Below the pieces are notes generated by a model, which saw only the letters and a program-made list of their open reading frames with translations, searched no databases and was not told where the DNA came from. A stretch of DNA of 64,000 bases from CAZJHX01 sp964545715 (GTDB lineage: Bacteria; Myxococcota_A; UBA9042; GCA-2863065): assembly GCA_964545715.1 (NCBI GenBank), contig CAZJHX010000048.1, positions 1 to 64,000 of the forward strand. The letters are read 5' to 3'. The stretch's first letter is position 1; the number at the start of each line of letters is the position of its first letter. Shown here in pieces: positions 19,942 to 28,233 of the stretch. The translations under genes and the position numbers were made by a program.

Positions 19942-21062
19942 TGCGCGTTCTTCTGCTGAACGCGCTGGGTGGACTGCGCGGCGGTAGCCAGCGTACGACC
20001 CGGACGATCGCGCGTGCGCTGACCGACGCCGGCCACTACGTGCTCGTCGGGTGTCCGCCAGGGGCGTTTTCCGAGTCCCTGATCGATGCCGGAATCCCGA
20101 CGACCGCGATCGACGCCACGGCCTGGCTTGGGGGTCGGCTGCACCAGGCTGGAGCGGCCAACGCAGCGCGCACCGTGGCGCTGTGCAGGCGAGAGCGTAT
20201 CGACGTCATTCACACGTTTCAGTACGGTTCACATCTGCTGGCGCGGGTTGTCGCGGGCGCGCTCGAGGTCGGCGCCGTGCATACGGTGATCGGGCCGCTG
20301 TCTCCCGGTCAGCGCTTTGCCTCGGGGCCGATGATGGCGATCAGTGAGGCGTTTCGCGATGATGCGATCGCCGTGGGGGCCGACGCACACCAGGTGGTGG
20401 TGGCGCCGCAGCAGCTGGACCTGACGCACTTTGGGGAGCCTCTGCCGCCTGCCGAGGACCCGGTGGTCGCGCTGATCGGGCGCTTGGACGGCCACCTGGC
20501 GCACGCGGCGGAGCACTTTCTGCGCGCGGTGCCGCTGGTGCAGTGCGAGGCACGATTTGTCGTGGCCGGCGACGGAGAGCACCTGGACCGGCTGCGCGGC
20601 GCGACCGGCGTGCGCTTTCTGGGTCACGTCCGCGACATCCGGTCCGTGCATCGTACCGCTCGGGTCGTCATCGGCGTTGGCTTGAGCATTGTGGAGGCGA
20701 TGGCCGCTGGCATCCCGTGCATCAACCTGGCGCCCGTCGGCTGTGGCGGCATCGTCGGGCCGCAGACCGTGGCTGAAATGGCGCGGCACAACATGAGCGG
20801 TCGTCACGCCACGTCGTCCGAGCCCGCGGTACTGGCCGCTACCATCGACCGGCTGCTCTCCGATGGGCCCGAGCGACAGCGGCTGGCGCAGTGGGGACCG
20901 GGCTGGGTGCGCGGCCGCTACGACGTGCTGGCGGGCGTCCCCGAGTTCGAGCGCGCTTACGCCGCCGCGGTCGCTCAGCCGCCGCCTGTCGCGGAGACCG
21001 GGCGTCTGCTCGCCCGCTTGACGGCATCCAAGACAGCCCGGACGCTGAGGAGACTGTGGTGA
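19941..21062 (+). CDS. GT-B fold glycosyltransferase (family 4 type)
   Basis: The 373-residue protein begins MRVLLLNALGGLRGGSQRTT, a Rossmann start with the Gly-rich loop of family 4 glycosyltransferases. Its C-terminal half has VALIGRLDGHLAHAAEHFL, VVAGDGEHLDRL, VRFLGHVRDI and the nucleotide-sugar-binding acidic region GLSIVEAMAAGIPCINL. It probably moves a sugar from a nucleotide donor to a cell-surface acceptor; donor and acceptor are unknown. The ATG overlaps the addA-like stop by one base (TGATG), so it is translationally coupled to a DNA-repair pair, an unexpected partner. An upstream in-frame start at 19761 would overlap addA heavily and is rejected. Confidence 0.82.
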   Translation: MRVLLLNALGGLRGGSQRTTRTIARALTDAGHYVLVGCPPGAFSESLIDAGIPTTAIDATAWLGGRLHQAGAANAARTVALCRRERIDVIHTFQYGSHLLARVVAGALEVGAVHTVIGPLSPGQRFASGPMMAISEAFRDDAIAVGADAHQVVVAPQQLDLTHFGEPLPPAEDPVVALIGRLDGHLAHAAEHFLRAVPLVQCEARFVVAGDGEHLDRLRGATGVRFLGHVRDIRSVHRTARVVIGVGLSIVEAMAAGIPCINLAPVGCGGIVGPQTVAEMARHNMSGRHATSSEPAVLAATIDRLLSDGPERQRLAQWGPGWVRGRYDVLAGVPEFERAYAAAVAQPPPVAETGRLLARLTASKTARTLRRLW

Positions 21063-21622
21063 TTACCCGACTGAGCCTGCTGGTTCTGATGATGACGCTG
21101 GCGTCTTGTCAGCTGGGTCCGCGAGTCTCGCTGCGCACGGGCGCGCTGTACCCCACCCTGGGCCCCGACGGGCAGTGCCGCCTGAGCGGTCCGGACTACG
21201 TCCCGGAGCGTGGGCACGTCGTGGCGGTGACCATCGACGGGCTGCGTACGGTCCGTCGGATCATCGGCCTGGCCGGCGACAAGATCGAGGTGCGCCGCGG
21301 CGTCCTCACGATCAACGGAGCAAAGGCCCGCCAACAGGTGCTCAAGAAGCTGACGGTGTGCAGCGGCGGCATGAGCTCCCGGTGTCGCTGCCAGATTACC
21401 GAAGAAGAGGTTGGCAGCCGGACCTTCAGCGTGCAGACGCTGATTCGCATCCCGGGCCTGGACGACGCGCGCTGCGTCCGTTCGCCCGACGGCCGGCCGG
21501 TGACGGTCCCCGACAAGCACGTCTTTCTGATGGCCGACAATCGCGACGGCGCCGTGGACAGCCGCACGCTGGGCCCTCTGCCCCAAAGCCGTATTGAGGC
21601 GCGGGTCCTTGGCTGCAAGTGA
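21059..21622 (+). CDS. Signal-peptidase-I-like lipoprotein, catalytic residues replaced
   Basis: The 187-residue protein starts at GTG 21059, overlapping the glycosyltransferase stop. MITRLSLLVLMMTLASC is a lipoprotein signal with lipobox LASC (C17). The body follows the S26 family: GALYPTL where active enzymes have SMxPTL, RRIIGLAGDKIEVRRGVL where they have KRVIGLPGD, and the C-terminal VPDKHVFLMADNRDGAVDSR box. The nucleophile Ser is Ala29 and the general-base Lys is Arg66, so peptidase activity is not expected. A structural, binding or regulatory role is possible but not shown. A CSGG...CRC cysteine insert lies before the last box. It ends overlapping the DUF488 gene. Confidence 0.78.
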   Translation: MITRLSLLVLMMTLASCQLGPRVSLRTGALYPTLGPDGQCRLSGPDYVPERGHVVAVTIDGLRTVRRIIGLAGDKIEVRRGVLTINGAKARQQVLKKLTVCSGGMSSRCRCQITEEEVGSRTFSVQTLIRIPGLDDARCVRSPDGRPVTVPDKHVFLMADNRDGAVDSRTLGPLPQSRIEARVLGCK

Positions 21623-22067
21623 CACCCAACAGGCGGTCCGGTCCGTCGGTTATCAGCGCCTGAGCGTGGCAGAGTTGGTTTTGGCGCTTGAGGGCGCCGG
21701 GGTCACCCGCGTGGTGGACGTGCGGGAGTCGCCGTGGTCCCAGCGCCCGGAGTTTCGCAAGAAGGCGCTGGCCTCGGCGCTGCAGGCCGCGGATCTGGAC
21801 TATGTTCACCGACCGGACCTGGGCAACCCGTTTCGCGGGCAGGGCCTGGCCTACGAGCAGTGGAGCGCGCAGTTTTCGGCCCATATGCAAGCCCATCCCG
21901 CGCGCATCACCGGCTTGGAGGCGTTGGTTCGACAGGCGCCGACCGCGCTGCTGTGCGTGTGCCGCCGGTCCACCCAGTGCCACCGTGGCCTGCTCCTCGA
22001 CGCCCTCGTGGCTCGCGGCCTCAGGGTCGTCGAGCTGCCGGAGGACCGGCAGATCGGCTTGTTTTGA
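21594..22067 (+). CDS. DUF488 family protein
   Basis: The protein of about 157 residues has the DUF488 pattern: an N-terminal SVGYQRLSVAEL, then VDVRESPWSQRPEF and the C-terminal LLCVCRRSTQCHRGLL with the family Cys-His motif. The function of DUF488 is unknown. The frame overlaps the end of the signal-peptidase-like gene by 29 bp. Only TTG codons (21594 or 21609) are available before the conserved N-terminus, so the exact start is uncertain. It is the last gene of the overlapping addB-addA-glycosyltransferase operon. A short GCGGT/ACCGC hairpin at about 22112-22126 follows, with no T-run. Confidence 0.8.
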   Translation: MRRGSLAASDTQQAVRSVGYQRLSVAELVLALEGAGVTRVVDVRESPWSQRPEFRKKALASALQAADLDYVHRPDLGNPFRGQGLAYEQWSAQFSAHMQAHPARITGLEALVRQAPTALLCVCRRSTQCHRGLLLDALVARGLRVVELPEDRQIGLF

Positions 22068-22155
22068 ATGACTCACAGCGGGGTACTGACCCAGCGCGTG
22101 AGGTGCTGACAGCGGTCACTAACCGCCCCCGTCGGTGATTCGCTAGGCTGGGCTC

Positions 22156-22599
22156 ATGCCGCCGAAGATCACCGATTTCATGACACGCAAGGTCATCACC
22201 GTCACGCCCCAGACCGGCATCCGCCGCGCGTTTTTCACGATGAAGCAGCACGGCATCCGCCATCTGCCCGTGGTGGATGGGGCGGGCAGTCTGGTGGGCA
22301 TCATCAGCGATCGCGAGCTTCGCCGGCCTCAGTGGGTGGACGAGGCGCACGACATCGCCCACGTGTATTACCTGGATGACGAGATGGCGGTGGGCGACGT
22401 GATGATCACGCAGGTGCACGTTCTTCACACGTACGACAGCCTGCTGAAGGGCGTCAGGCTGCTGCTGGACCACAACATCGGCGCCGCGCCCGTGCTCGAC
22501 AAACCGGGCCGCGTCGTGGGGGTCTTGTCGGCGGTCGACCTGCTCGGGGCGCTCGGCGAGATCCTCGAAAAGCAGAGGGCCTCGAAAAACAAGGGCTGA
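22156..22599 (+). CDS. CBS-pair domain protein
   Basis: The 147-residue protein consists of two CBS domains and nothing else. CBS1 covers about residues 5-58 (DFMTRKVITVTPQTG and HLPVVDGAGSLVGIISDREL). CBS2 covers about residues 80-135 (VGDVMITQVHVLHTYDSL and AAPVLDKPGRVVGVLSAVDL). Such stand-alone CBS pairs bind adenine nucleotides or similar ligands and often act as energy-state sensors. No partner is evident. It has its own upstream gap of about 90 bp and is convergent with a lipoprotein gene, ending 14 bp before it. Confidence 0.9.
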   Translation: MPPKITDFMTRKVITVTPQTGIRRAFFTMKQHGIRHLPVVDGAGSLVGIISDRELRRPQWVDEAHDIAHVYYLDDEMAVGDVMITQVHVLHTYDSLLKGVRLLLDHNIGAAPVLDKPGRVVGVLSAVDLLGALGEILEKQRASKNKG

Positions 22600-22613
22600 C
22601 GCAACGTTGGGGT

Positions 22614-23879
22614 CTACTTGGAGACGCCGCAGTACGTCGCGCTGAAGCGGCCGCTGAAGATGATGCGCGGGTCCCGCTGGCGGGTGTGTGAGATATAGGC
22701 GATGCCGGCGGCGGTGCTGCCGATCTTCATCTCCAGGCTGTCCATCTTGAAGTGGAAGGCGCCCTCGTTGCCCAGATCTTTGCCGCCGTGGAAGAGGCGC
22801 GGCGCCTGAGACTGACCGAGCACCGGCTGTGCGGCGCGATCCAGCGGAATGCGTAGCTTGGTCTGGAGGTCGCCGGGGCTGTCGCAGGAGGCGTCCGGGG
22901 TGGTTGCCAGCGACAGATCCAAGCTGCGGGGATTGTCGGCCGGTTGGTGCAGCAGCACCGCCGTGACCTGTTTTCGGTTGCCGTCGATGTTCAGGTTGGT
23001 CCGCGCGGCGCCCGCCAGCATGCGGAACACGGCCTCGGCCCCGCGGCAGCCCAACACCTGCCGGTCGGTTGCGCCCGGCGTGGACGCGATGGCTACGACC
23101 CTTTCCATCTGGCCGGTCGCGCCGCCGCGGCTGATCAGGCGGCACAGCTCGCCGCGCCAGGGGGCCAGCCGCTTGTCGTCCAGCAGCTTTGTCGCCGCCT
23201 CCACGACCTCTTTTGTGTTCAACGCGCTCAGCGCCTCGATCGCGGCCAGCGCTTCGGGGCCGGTGGCCTTCTCGAGGTGCTTGAGCAGCGGCTCGACCAT
23301 CAGTGGCGTCCGCAAGGCGACAGCGTGGGACACCACGGCCGGATCCAGGGCTCCGGTTGCGCCCACCAGCCCGGAGACCAGGAGCTTGTCCACGTCGGGG
23401 TGCCAGGCCCGCAGCAGTGCCGCTCGCACGGCTGCTTTTTGCTGATCGGTGCCGGTCTTGAGCAGCTCCTCGACGTCGTCGACGCTGCCGGCGATCTTGG
23501 TGGCCAGCTGCTCTCGCTTCTCGCAGACCTTCTCGTCCGCGCGGCAGCCGGTCTCCGCCGCCTGGACCACCAACAGGATGTTGTCGTCCGGTGCCTTGGC
23601 GGCCTTGGGCGGGTCCACTCTGTCCGGCGCCTCTTCGACCGGCGCCGGCGCTTTGGCCGGGGCTTCAGTCGGTGCTTTGGCCGGCTCTACGGGCTTTTTG
23701 GCCTCGTTGGGCGCCGGCGCGGGCTGGTCCGGGGCGGGCGCCGGGGTCGGGGCGGTCTTTTCACCACCCGACGGCGCCGCCGCTTTCGGCTTTGCGCCCG
23801 CGGCTTTGTTCTCGGCTTCTTTCTTGCTGCACCCGCACAACGCGAGGAGCACGACACTTACGGCGATAGTCGTTCTCAT
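22614..23879 (-). CDS. Lipoprotein with Pro/Ala-rich linker and HEAT-like helical region
   Basis: The 421-residue protein starts at ATG 23879, just after the stop of the upstream HEAT gene. MRTTIAVSVVLLALCGCSKK is a lipoprotein signal (C19 or C21 region, LCGC). Residues about 22-90 are Lys/Pro/Ala/Glu repeats of the PAPAPDQPAPAPNEAK kind. Residues about 95-300 are short helical repeats (VEPLLKHLEKATGPEALAA) resembling the HEAT repeats of the neighbour. The final 120 residues form a different, beta-rich segment with CDSPGDL and YCGVSK. The family is not recognised. A shared operon and shared repeat type suggest a common envelope scaffold with the upstream protein. Confidence 0.7.
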   Translation of the reverse strand: MRTTIAVSVVLLALCGCSKKEAENKAAGAKPKAAAPSGGEKTAPTPAPAPDQPAPAPNEAKKPVEPAKAPTEAPAKAPAPVEEAPDRVDPPKAAKAPDDNILLVVQAAETGCRADEKVCEKREQLATKIAGSVDDVEELLKTGTDQQKAAVRAALLRAWHPDVDKLLVSGLVGATGALDPAVVSHAVALRTPLMVEPLLKHLEKATGPEALAAIEALSALNTKEVVEAATKLLDDKRLAPWRGELCRLISRGGATGQMERVVAIASTPGATDRQVLGCRGAEAVFRMLAGAARTNLNIDGNRKQVTAVLLHQPADNPRSLDLSLATTPDASCDSPGDLQTKLRIPLDRAAQPVLGQSQAPRLFHGGKDLGNEGAFHFKMDSLEMKIGSTAAGIAYISHTRQRDPRIIFSGRFSATYCGVSK

Positions 23880-23881
23880 AC

Positions 23882-24709
23882 TCACTTCAACTGTTTCAGG
23901 GCCCACCTGGCGGCAGAGTTTACGGGTTCATCGAGGCTGGCCGCTACTTTTCTGAGCGCAGCGATGGCGCTCTTGTCGCCCAGCGTACCGAGCCCGACCG
24001 CGCACTCCGCGCGGGTGTCCGGGCTGACGTCTTGTTCCAACGCGGCGATCAGAGCCGCCGTGGCGCGCTTGTCCTTCAGAGCGCCCAGTGTCGCGCACGC
24101 CGCCGCTCGCACGCCCGGCTTCAAGTCCTCCTTGAGCCGCAGCATGGCCGGGTCGAACGCCTGCTTGGCGCCCATGTCGCCCAGCGTGCGCAGCGCATAC
24201 CCACGCACCTCGTCGTCACGGTCGTTCACCGCCTTCAGCAGCCCGGGCACGCTGGCCGGGTCACGCAGGCGGCCCAGGCCGAGCGTCGCCGCCAGGCGCA
24301 GGTTCACGTTCTTTTCCGTCAGCGCCTTGAGCAGATACGGGGTGGCCCGCTTGTCCCGGTACCCGCCCAGCGCAAACAGCGCGGCCGTCTGAACCCGCAG
24401 CTTGGCATCCTTCAATGTGCCCACGATCGGCTTCCAGGCTCGCGGGTCCTTGATCTCGCTGAGCACGCCCAGCGCCCAGAAGCGCACCAGCTCCTTTTCG
24501 TGCTTCAGCGCCCCGATCAGCGCCGGTACGGCCTTCTTGCCGCGCTTCAGCAATTCAGCGGTCGCCGGGCACTTCTCCAGCGACTCGCAGGCCGGCAGCT
24601 TTTCGATTAACTCGGCATCCGGCGGTGCGGCAACCAATACGACTGAGGCCATCAGGAGGCTAAGCATGGCGCACAGTCCACCGCATTTTGTCGTCGCTCG
24701 CAAGCGCAC
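23882..24709 (-). CDS. Exported HEAT-repeat protein
   Basis: The 275-residue protein is almost entirely HEAT/PBS-lyase-like repeats of about 31 residues, each with the AVPALIGALKHEKELVRFWA pattern. About six units are visible from residue 55 to the end. With the GTG start at 24709 the N-terminus reads MRLRATTKCGGLCAMLSLLM, giving a basic n-region and a hydrophobic core, so a signal peptide ending near VAAPPDA is likely. An ATG at 24667 is an alternative but lacks basic residues. HEAT repeats are scaffolds for protein binding; no partner is evident. It is co-transcribed with the following lipoprotein (2-bp gap) and divergent from the ATP-grasp gene. Confidence 0.75.
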   Translation of the reverse strand: MRLRATTKCGGLCAMLSLLMASVVLVAAPPDAELIEKLPACESLEKCPATAELLKRGKKAVPALIGALKHEKELVRFWALGVLSEIKDPRAWKPIVGTLKDAKLRVQTAALFALGGYRDKRATPYLLKALTEKNVNLRLAATLGLGRLRDPASVPGLLKAVNDRDDEVRGYALRTLGDMGAKQAFDPAMLRLKEDLKPGVRAAACATLGALKDKRATAALIAALEQDVSPDTRAECAVGLGTLGDKSAIAALRKVAASLDEPVNSAARWALKQLK

Positions 24710-24732
24710 CCGCCGTGTGCCACCCTTCAGTC

Positions 24733-25776
24733 GTGCGTTTTGATGCCATCATCGCGTGTCTGAGCGGCACAGGGCTCGCCGTGGGACGTGCCCTGGGACG
24801 GCGAGGTCTGCGCGTTGCCGGCGTGGACCCACGCTGGTGGGAGATCGGCCATCGCTCGCGCTACATCCACGGGTCTGCGGAGCTGAGCGTCCGGGCCGTG
24901 CGCGCGCTGGCCGCCGACGATCGCCCAGTGCTCTTTGCATGTGGCGATCCCGAGCTCATGTGGGTCTTGGAGAACGCTGCGGCGCTGAACGGCGTCGTGC
25001 GCCTGCCCGCGGCCTACACGAACGGCATCGCAGCCGGGGTGGTCGACAAGCGCCGCTACTACGCGCGCTGCCTGGACCTGGGCGTGCCGCTGCCGCGCAC
25101 CTGGTTTCCTCGCGACGCGGACGACGTCGCCCGAGCCGCCGAGCAGGCGCGCTTTCCGGTGCTGGTGAAGCCGCCTCCCGGCTATGGAAAACCGCAGGAG
25201 TGCCCGGACGCGCACGCGCTGAGCCTCGCTGCCCGGCCGGCCGGCGGCGTGGTCATCCAGGAGCTGATCGACGGCCCGGTCCAGGACCTGTGGGTCTTTG
25301 CCGCCCATCGCGACACCGCCGGCAACGTCGGCCCCAGCGTGACCGGACGCAAGCTGCGCCAGTTTCCCGTCGACTACGGCAGCGCCTGTCGCCTCATCAC
25401 CGAGGCCGACGCGGAGGTCGATCGCCGCAGCCGGGCGCTGCTCGACGCCCTGGACCTGACCGGCCCGTGCGGCGTCGAGTGGAAGCGTAGCGGCGGCAAG
25501 CTCGTCCACATCGAGATCAACCCCCGCCCGGTGCTTTGGTACAGCTTGGCAGAGCCGGTCATCCTGGACACCTACAATGCGCTGACCGCAGGGCCTCGCC
25601 CACCCGCCCTTCCGGTAGACGACGGCCTGCTGTGGCGCTACGCGATTCGGGACCCTGGAGGGCCGCCGCCGCAGTATTGGTGTTTGCGCGCGACAGACGA
25701 TCCCGTTCCCGGTTTACTGGCGCCCGCGTACACGGCGGCGCTCGCGCTGAAAAAAAGTTCGACGAGAAGAAGGTAG
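24733..25776 (+). CDS. ATP-grasp carboxylate-amine ligase family protein
   Basis: The protein of about 347 residues begins, at the GTG at 24733, with MRFDAIIACLSGTGLAVGRA, a Rossmann-like pre-grasp domain. The ATP-grasp region has FPVLVKPPPGYGKPQE (ATP-binding Lys and Gly-rich loop), VVIQELIDGPVQDLWVFAA, and the metal-binding end GVEWKRSGGKLVHIEINPRP with the Glu/Asn pair of the family. It likely makes an acid-amine or peptide-like bond with ATP; substrates are unknown. A longer frame from 24688 reaches into the divergent HEAT gene, so the shorter start is preferred. There is no operon partner. Confidence 0.8.
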   Translation: MRFDAIIACLSGTGLAVGRALGRRGLRVAGVDPRWWEIGHRSRYIHGSAELSVRAVRALAADDRPVLFACGDPELMWVLENAAALNGVVRLPAAYTNGIAAGVVDKRRYYARCLDLGVPLPRTWFPRDADDVARAAEQARFPVLVKPPPGYGKPQECPDAHALSLAARPAGGVVIQELIDGPVQDLWVFAAHRDTAGNVGPSVTGRKLRQFPVDYGSACRLITEADAEVDRRSRALLDALDLTGPCGVEWKRSGGKLVHIEINPRPVLWYSLAEPVILDTYNALTAGPRPPALPVDDGLLWRYAIRDPGGPPPQYWCLRATDDPVPGLLAPAYTAALALKKSSTRRR

Positions 25777-25816
25777 GTCCCGAAAGGACGGTCACACCGC
25801 ATCGGGGAGACCAACT

Positions 25817-25891
25817 TTGAACTGGGACAAACTACACCGCTTCGTGACCGCCGCCGTGACCGTCTGCATCGGCCTGGCGATGATGATGTAA
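25817..25891 (+). CDS. Possible small membrane peptide (24 residues)
   Basis: A TTG at 25817, 6 nt after a GGGGAGA ribosome-binding-like sequence, opens a 24-codon frame that begins NWDKLHRFVTAAVTV and ends GLAMMM before TAA. The peptide would be one hydrophobic helix after a short polar start, as in many small bacterial membrane proteins. It sits between the ATP-grasp gene and the convergent PHP lipoprotein, where no other gene is found. Evidence is limited to the ribosome-binding match and the hydrophobic composition, so it may be chance. Confidence 0.3.
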   Translation: MNWDKLHRFVTAAVTVCIGLAMMM

Positions 25892-25899
25892 CCCCGCCC

Positions 25900-28233
25900 C
25901 TACAGCTGCAGCGGCGGCGTCACCGCCCGGATGGGCTTCTTCAACATCGGGCTCGGCACCGTATCCGCCGCCACCGTGACTACCACCCAGGTCGCTCCGC
26001 TGTTCACCAGCGTCACATCGTCATCAACACGCACCACGTCTGTCGACTCGTCGATCTCGTGGGTGCCGTCCAGCACGCCGTCAGCCCAGACCGTAAAGCG
26101 GTCCACCGGCATCCAGCTCGGCGCCTGAATGCGCACGTGCACCTGGCCCGCGCCCGCTTTGGCCAGCGTCACGAACGGGCCCGAGGTCGCCAGCGTGCGT
26201 CCCGCCAGCACCCCTGAGTCGAAGACCGTCGGAGAGGTTCCAGGCAGGTTGTCGTCCGGTGCCTCCACCATCGTGCGCGCGCTGCCGCACAGCGCGCCCA
26301 GGGAGTGAGAGTCGCTCACTCCGGTGCCGGCGATCGGCAGGCCCGCGTCGATAAACGACAGCCAGTCAGCCAGCAGCTCGTCGTAGCCGGCGCCGCCCGA
26401 GTTGATGATCTCCATCGCGGTAAACGTGAACATCTCCAGCTGTGCCGGATCCGGGCTCATCGGGTCGTAGTCCAAGTAGTCAAACGTGGACGAGGTCTCG
26501 GTGCGTCCGTGGTTGATCTGCACGACTCGCCCCGGAATCGAGGAGCCCACCGCCTCCATCAGCTCCGGGAACTCCAGCTCGTACCACGCGATGGATCCGC
26601 GCCCCGGCTTGTCCACGTCCATGGACAGCGGCCACACGTTGATGTGCCCCTGCTGCGCTGTCGAGACCTCGACGCCGGTCGCGACCTGCATGTAGGGTTT
26701 CAGCTCTTCGGGCATGAACGGGCCGTAGTCGGTCAGCACGTCGTGGTCTGTGGCAACCGCGTACTCGATGCCCTCCGCCGCGCAGGAGATGATCCGGTCA
26801 CGCAGCGGCACGCTGGAGTCCGCGGACCACTCGCTGTGCAGGTGAAAGTCCGCAGCCACCCAGCCTGTCGTATCGACCACCCGCTCCACCGTCGGCGCCC
26901 AGACTGCATTGCCCTCGGGCTCCAGCGTGATCGTGGTCTGGTCGGCCTCGTACTCGTATCCGCGCGTGGCCGTCACCGTGTATTCGCCCGGCGGCACCGG
27001 GATCACGTGCTTGCCCGGGGGCAGTCCGACCCGCTCGTCGTAGCCGTCGCCCTGGATGCTGATGCGCATGGGCGTCTCCAGCGTCACGTTCAGCTCCGCC
27101 CGCGGCTCGGCGCTGACCTCCAGCCCCGTCAGGTCCGCGCCGTCGGTGACGTCGATGTTGACCGGCGCGCCCGGCACGCGACCGGGCGCCTCGGCTATCA
27201 GGTTGTAAACGCCCGCCGGCAGGTTGCCGTCAAACGCGCCCGAGTCGTCGGTGCGGAAGCGGCTGATCAGGTTGTCGTTGACGTCGTAGGCGGCGACGGC
27301 GACGCCCGGCACGGAGACGGTGCCGGCGACGTGACCCGCAGGGCTCATCCGGATGTCCAGCATCTGGTCCAGCACGCTGGACGCCGAGCCGTCGCCCACC
27401 ACAATCCAGCGCTTCCACTCCACGGGTGGGTCGAGCGTCGGGCCCAGCAGCGCCGTGAACCCGCCCAGGGCCAGCACCTGAAACGGCTCTTCGCTGACGA
27501 TGCCGTACGAGACGTTTTTGCCCTCCGACAACATCCAGCCGTCCAGCTCGCTGAGCAGCAGGTTCAGCTCGCCGCCCATGAAGATGAAGTCGCCCACCAG
27601 CGTCGGCTCCTCAGCGTCCGGGTGGCTGAGCGTGACCTCCAGGCGCGTCGAGCCCGACTCCAGCCGGTAGGTCTGTGACATCCGGCCCTCCACAAACGAG
27701 CCCGGCAGGTGCGCGGCGACCAGCGGTGCGATGGCGGCGTCGGCGCTCACCCGGATCTCAGCGGGCCCGTCCGCGCCGTTGCTGAGGATCTCAAACGCCG
27801 GGTTCTTCGACATGGTGCCGCCCAGCGACGCCATCGGGATGATCTCCTGCACCAGATCGTCGCCCGGCTCGCCGATATCGACGATGGCGCCGCCCGAGAC
27901 GCCGTGGGTGAACAGCCCTGTCGGACCGCCGCGAATCACAAAGCGCACCTCGTCGTTGCGGATGACATAGTCGCCCTCGCGCGCCCCCGCGAAGTCGCCC
28001 ACGCCCAGGTCCTGCGGGTAGTCCTCTTTGGTGATGATGTAGGCGCGCGCTCCGGTGGTCGGCGTCGGCGGCACCTTGGGGCCGACGTCCGGCTCATCCA
28101 CCTTTTCGGGGCCTGCGTCGGGCGTCGCGACATCGGCCGCGTCGTCGACCGGCACGACCGGGTCTGCGGGGTCGTCGTCACCGCATCCCGCAAAAAAGAA
28201 GACGAGCGCCACACCCAACCACCGCATCTGCAT
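25900..28233 (-). CDS. PHP-domain (CehA/McbA-like) metallohydrolase lipoprotein
   Basis: The 777-residue protein starts at ATG 28233 (GGAG 6 nt upstream), overlapping the stop of the zinc-ribbon gene by one base. MQMRWLGVALVFFFAGCGDD is a lipoprotein signal, followed by an acidic linker. Residues about 60-400 are beta-rich, with carboxypeptidase-regulatory-like segments (GAFDGNLPAGVYNLIAEA). From residue 460 the PHP metal-site motifs appear: DFHLHSEWSADSS (H464, H466), YAVATDHD, TGVEVS, INHGRTET and GVSDSHS. PHP enzymes of this type hydrolyse ester or phosphoester bonds; the substrate is unknown. It is the last gene of a three-gene overlapping operon with the zinc-ribbon and MFS-PDZ genes. 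Confidence 0.83.
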   Translation of the reverse strand: MQMRWLGVALVFFFAGCGDDDPADPVVPVDDAADVATPDAGPEKVDEPDVGPKVPPTPTTGARAYIITKEDYPQDLGVGDFAGAREGDYVIRNDEVRFVIRGGPTGLFTHGVSGGAIVDIGEPGDDLVQEIIPMASLGGTMSKNPAFEILSNGADGPAEIRVSADAAIAPLVAAHLPGSFVEGRMSQTYRLESGSTRLEVTLSHPDAEEPTLVGDFIFMGGELNLLLSELDGWMLSEGKNVSYGIVSEEPFQVLALGGFTALLGPTLDPPVEWKRWIVVGDGSASSVLDQMLDIRMSPAGHVAGTVSVPGVAVAAYDVNDNLISRFRTDDSGAFDGNLPAGVYNLIAEAPGRVPGAPVNIDVTDGADLTGLEVSAEPRAELNVTLETPMRISIQGDGYDERVGLPPGKHVIPVPPGEYTVTATRGYEYEADQTTITLEPEGNAVWAPTVERVVDTTGWVAADFHLHSEWSADSSVPLRDRIISCAAEGIEYAVATDHDVLTDYGPFMPEELKPYMQVATGVEVSTAQQGHINVWPLSMDVDKPGRGSIAWYELEFPELMEAVGSSIPGRVVQINHGRTETSSTFDYLDYDPMSPDPAQLEMFTFTAMEIINSGGAGYDELLADWLSFIDAGLPIAGTGVSDSHSLGALCGSARTMVEAPDDNLPGTSPTVFDSGVLAGRTLATSGPFVTLAKAGAGQVHVRIQAPSWMPVDRFTVWADGVLDGTHEIDESTDVVRVDDDVTLVNSGATWVVVTVAADTVPSPMLKKPIRAVTPPLQL

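Noticed and set aside
22112..22126. Hairpin GCGGT-CACTA-ACCGC as terminator
   Set aside because: The stem is only 5 bp and there is no T-run, so it is not listed as a terminator.
24688..24732. Longer start for the ATP-grasp gene
   Set aside because: It would overlap the divergent HEAT gene start, and the extra residues are unlike the family N-terminus.
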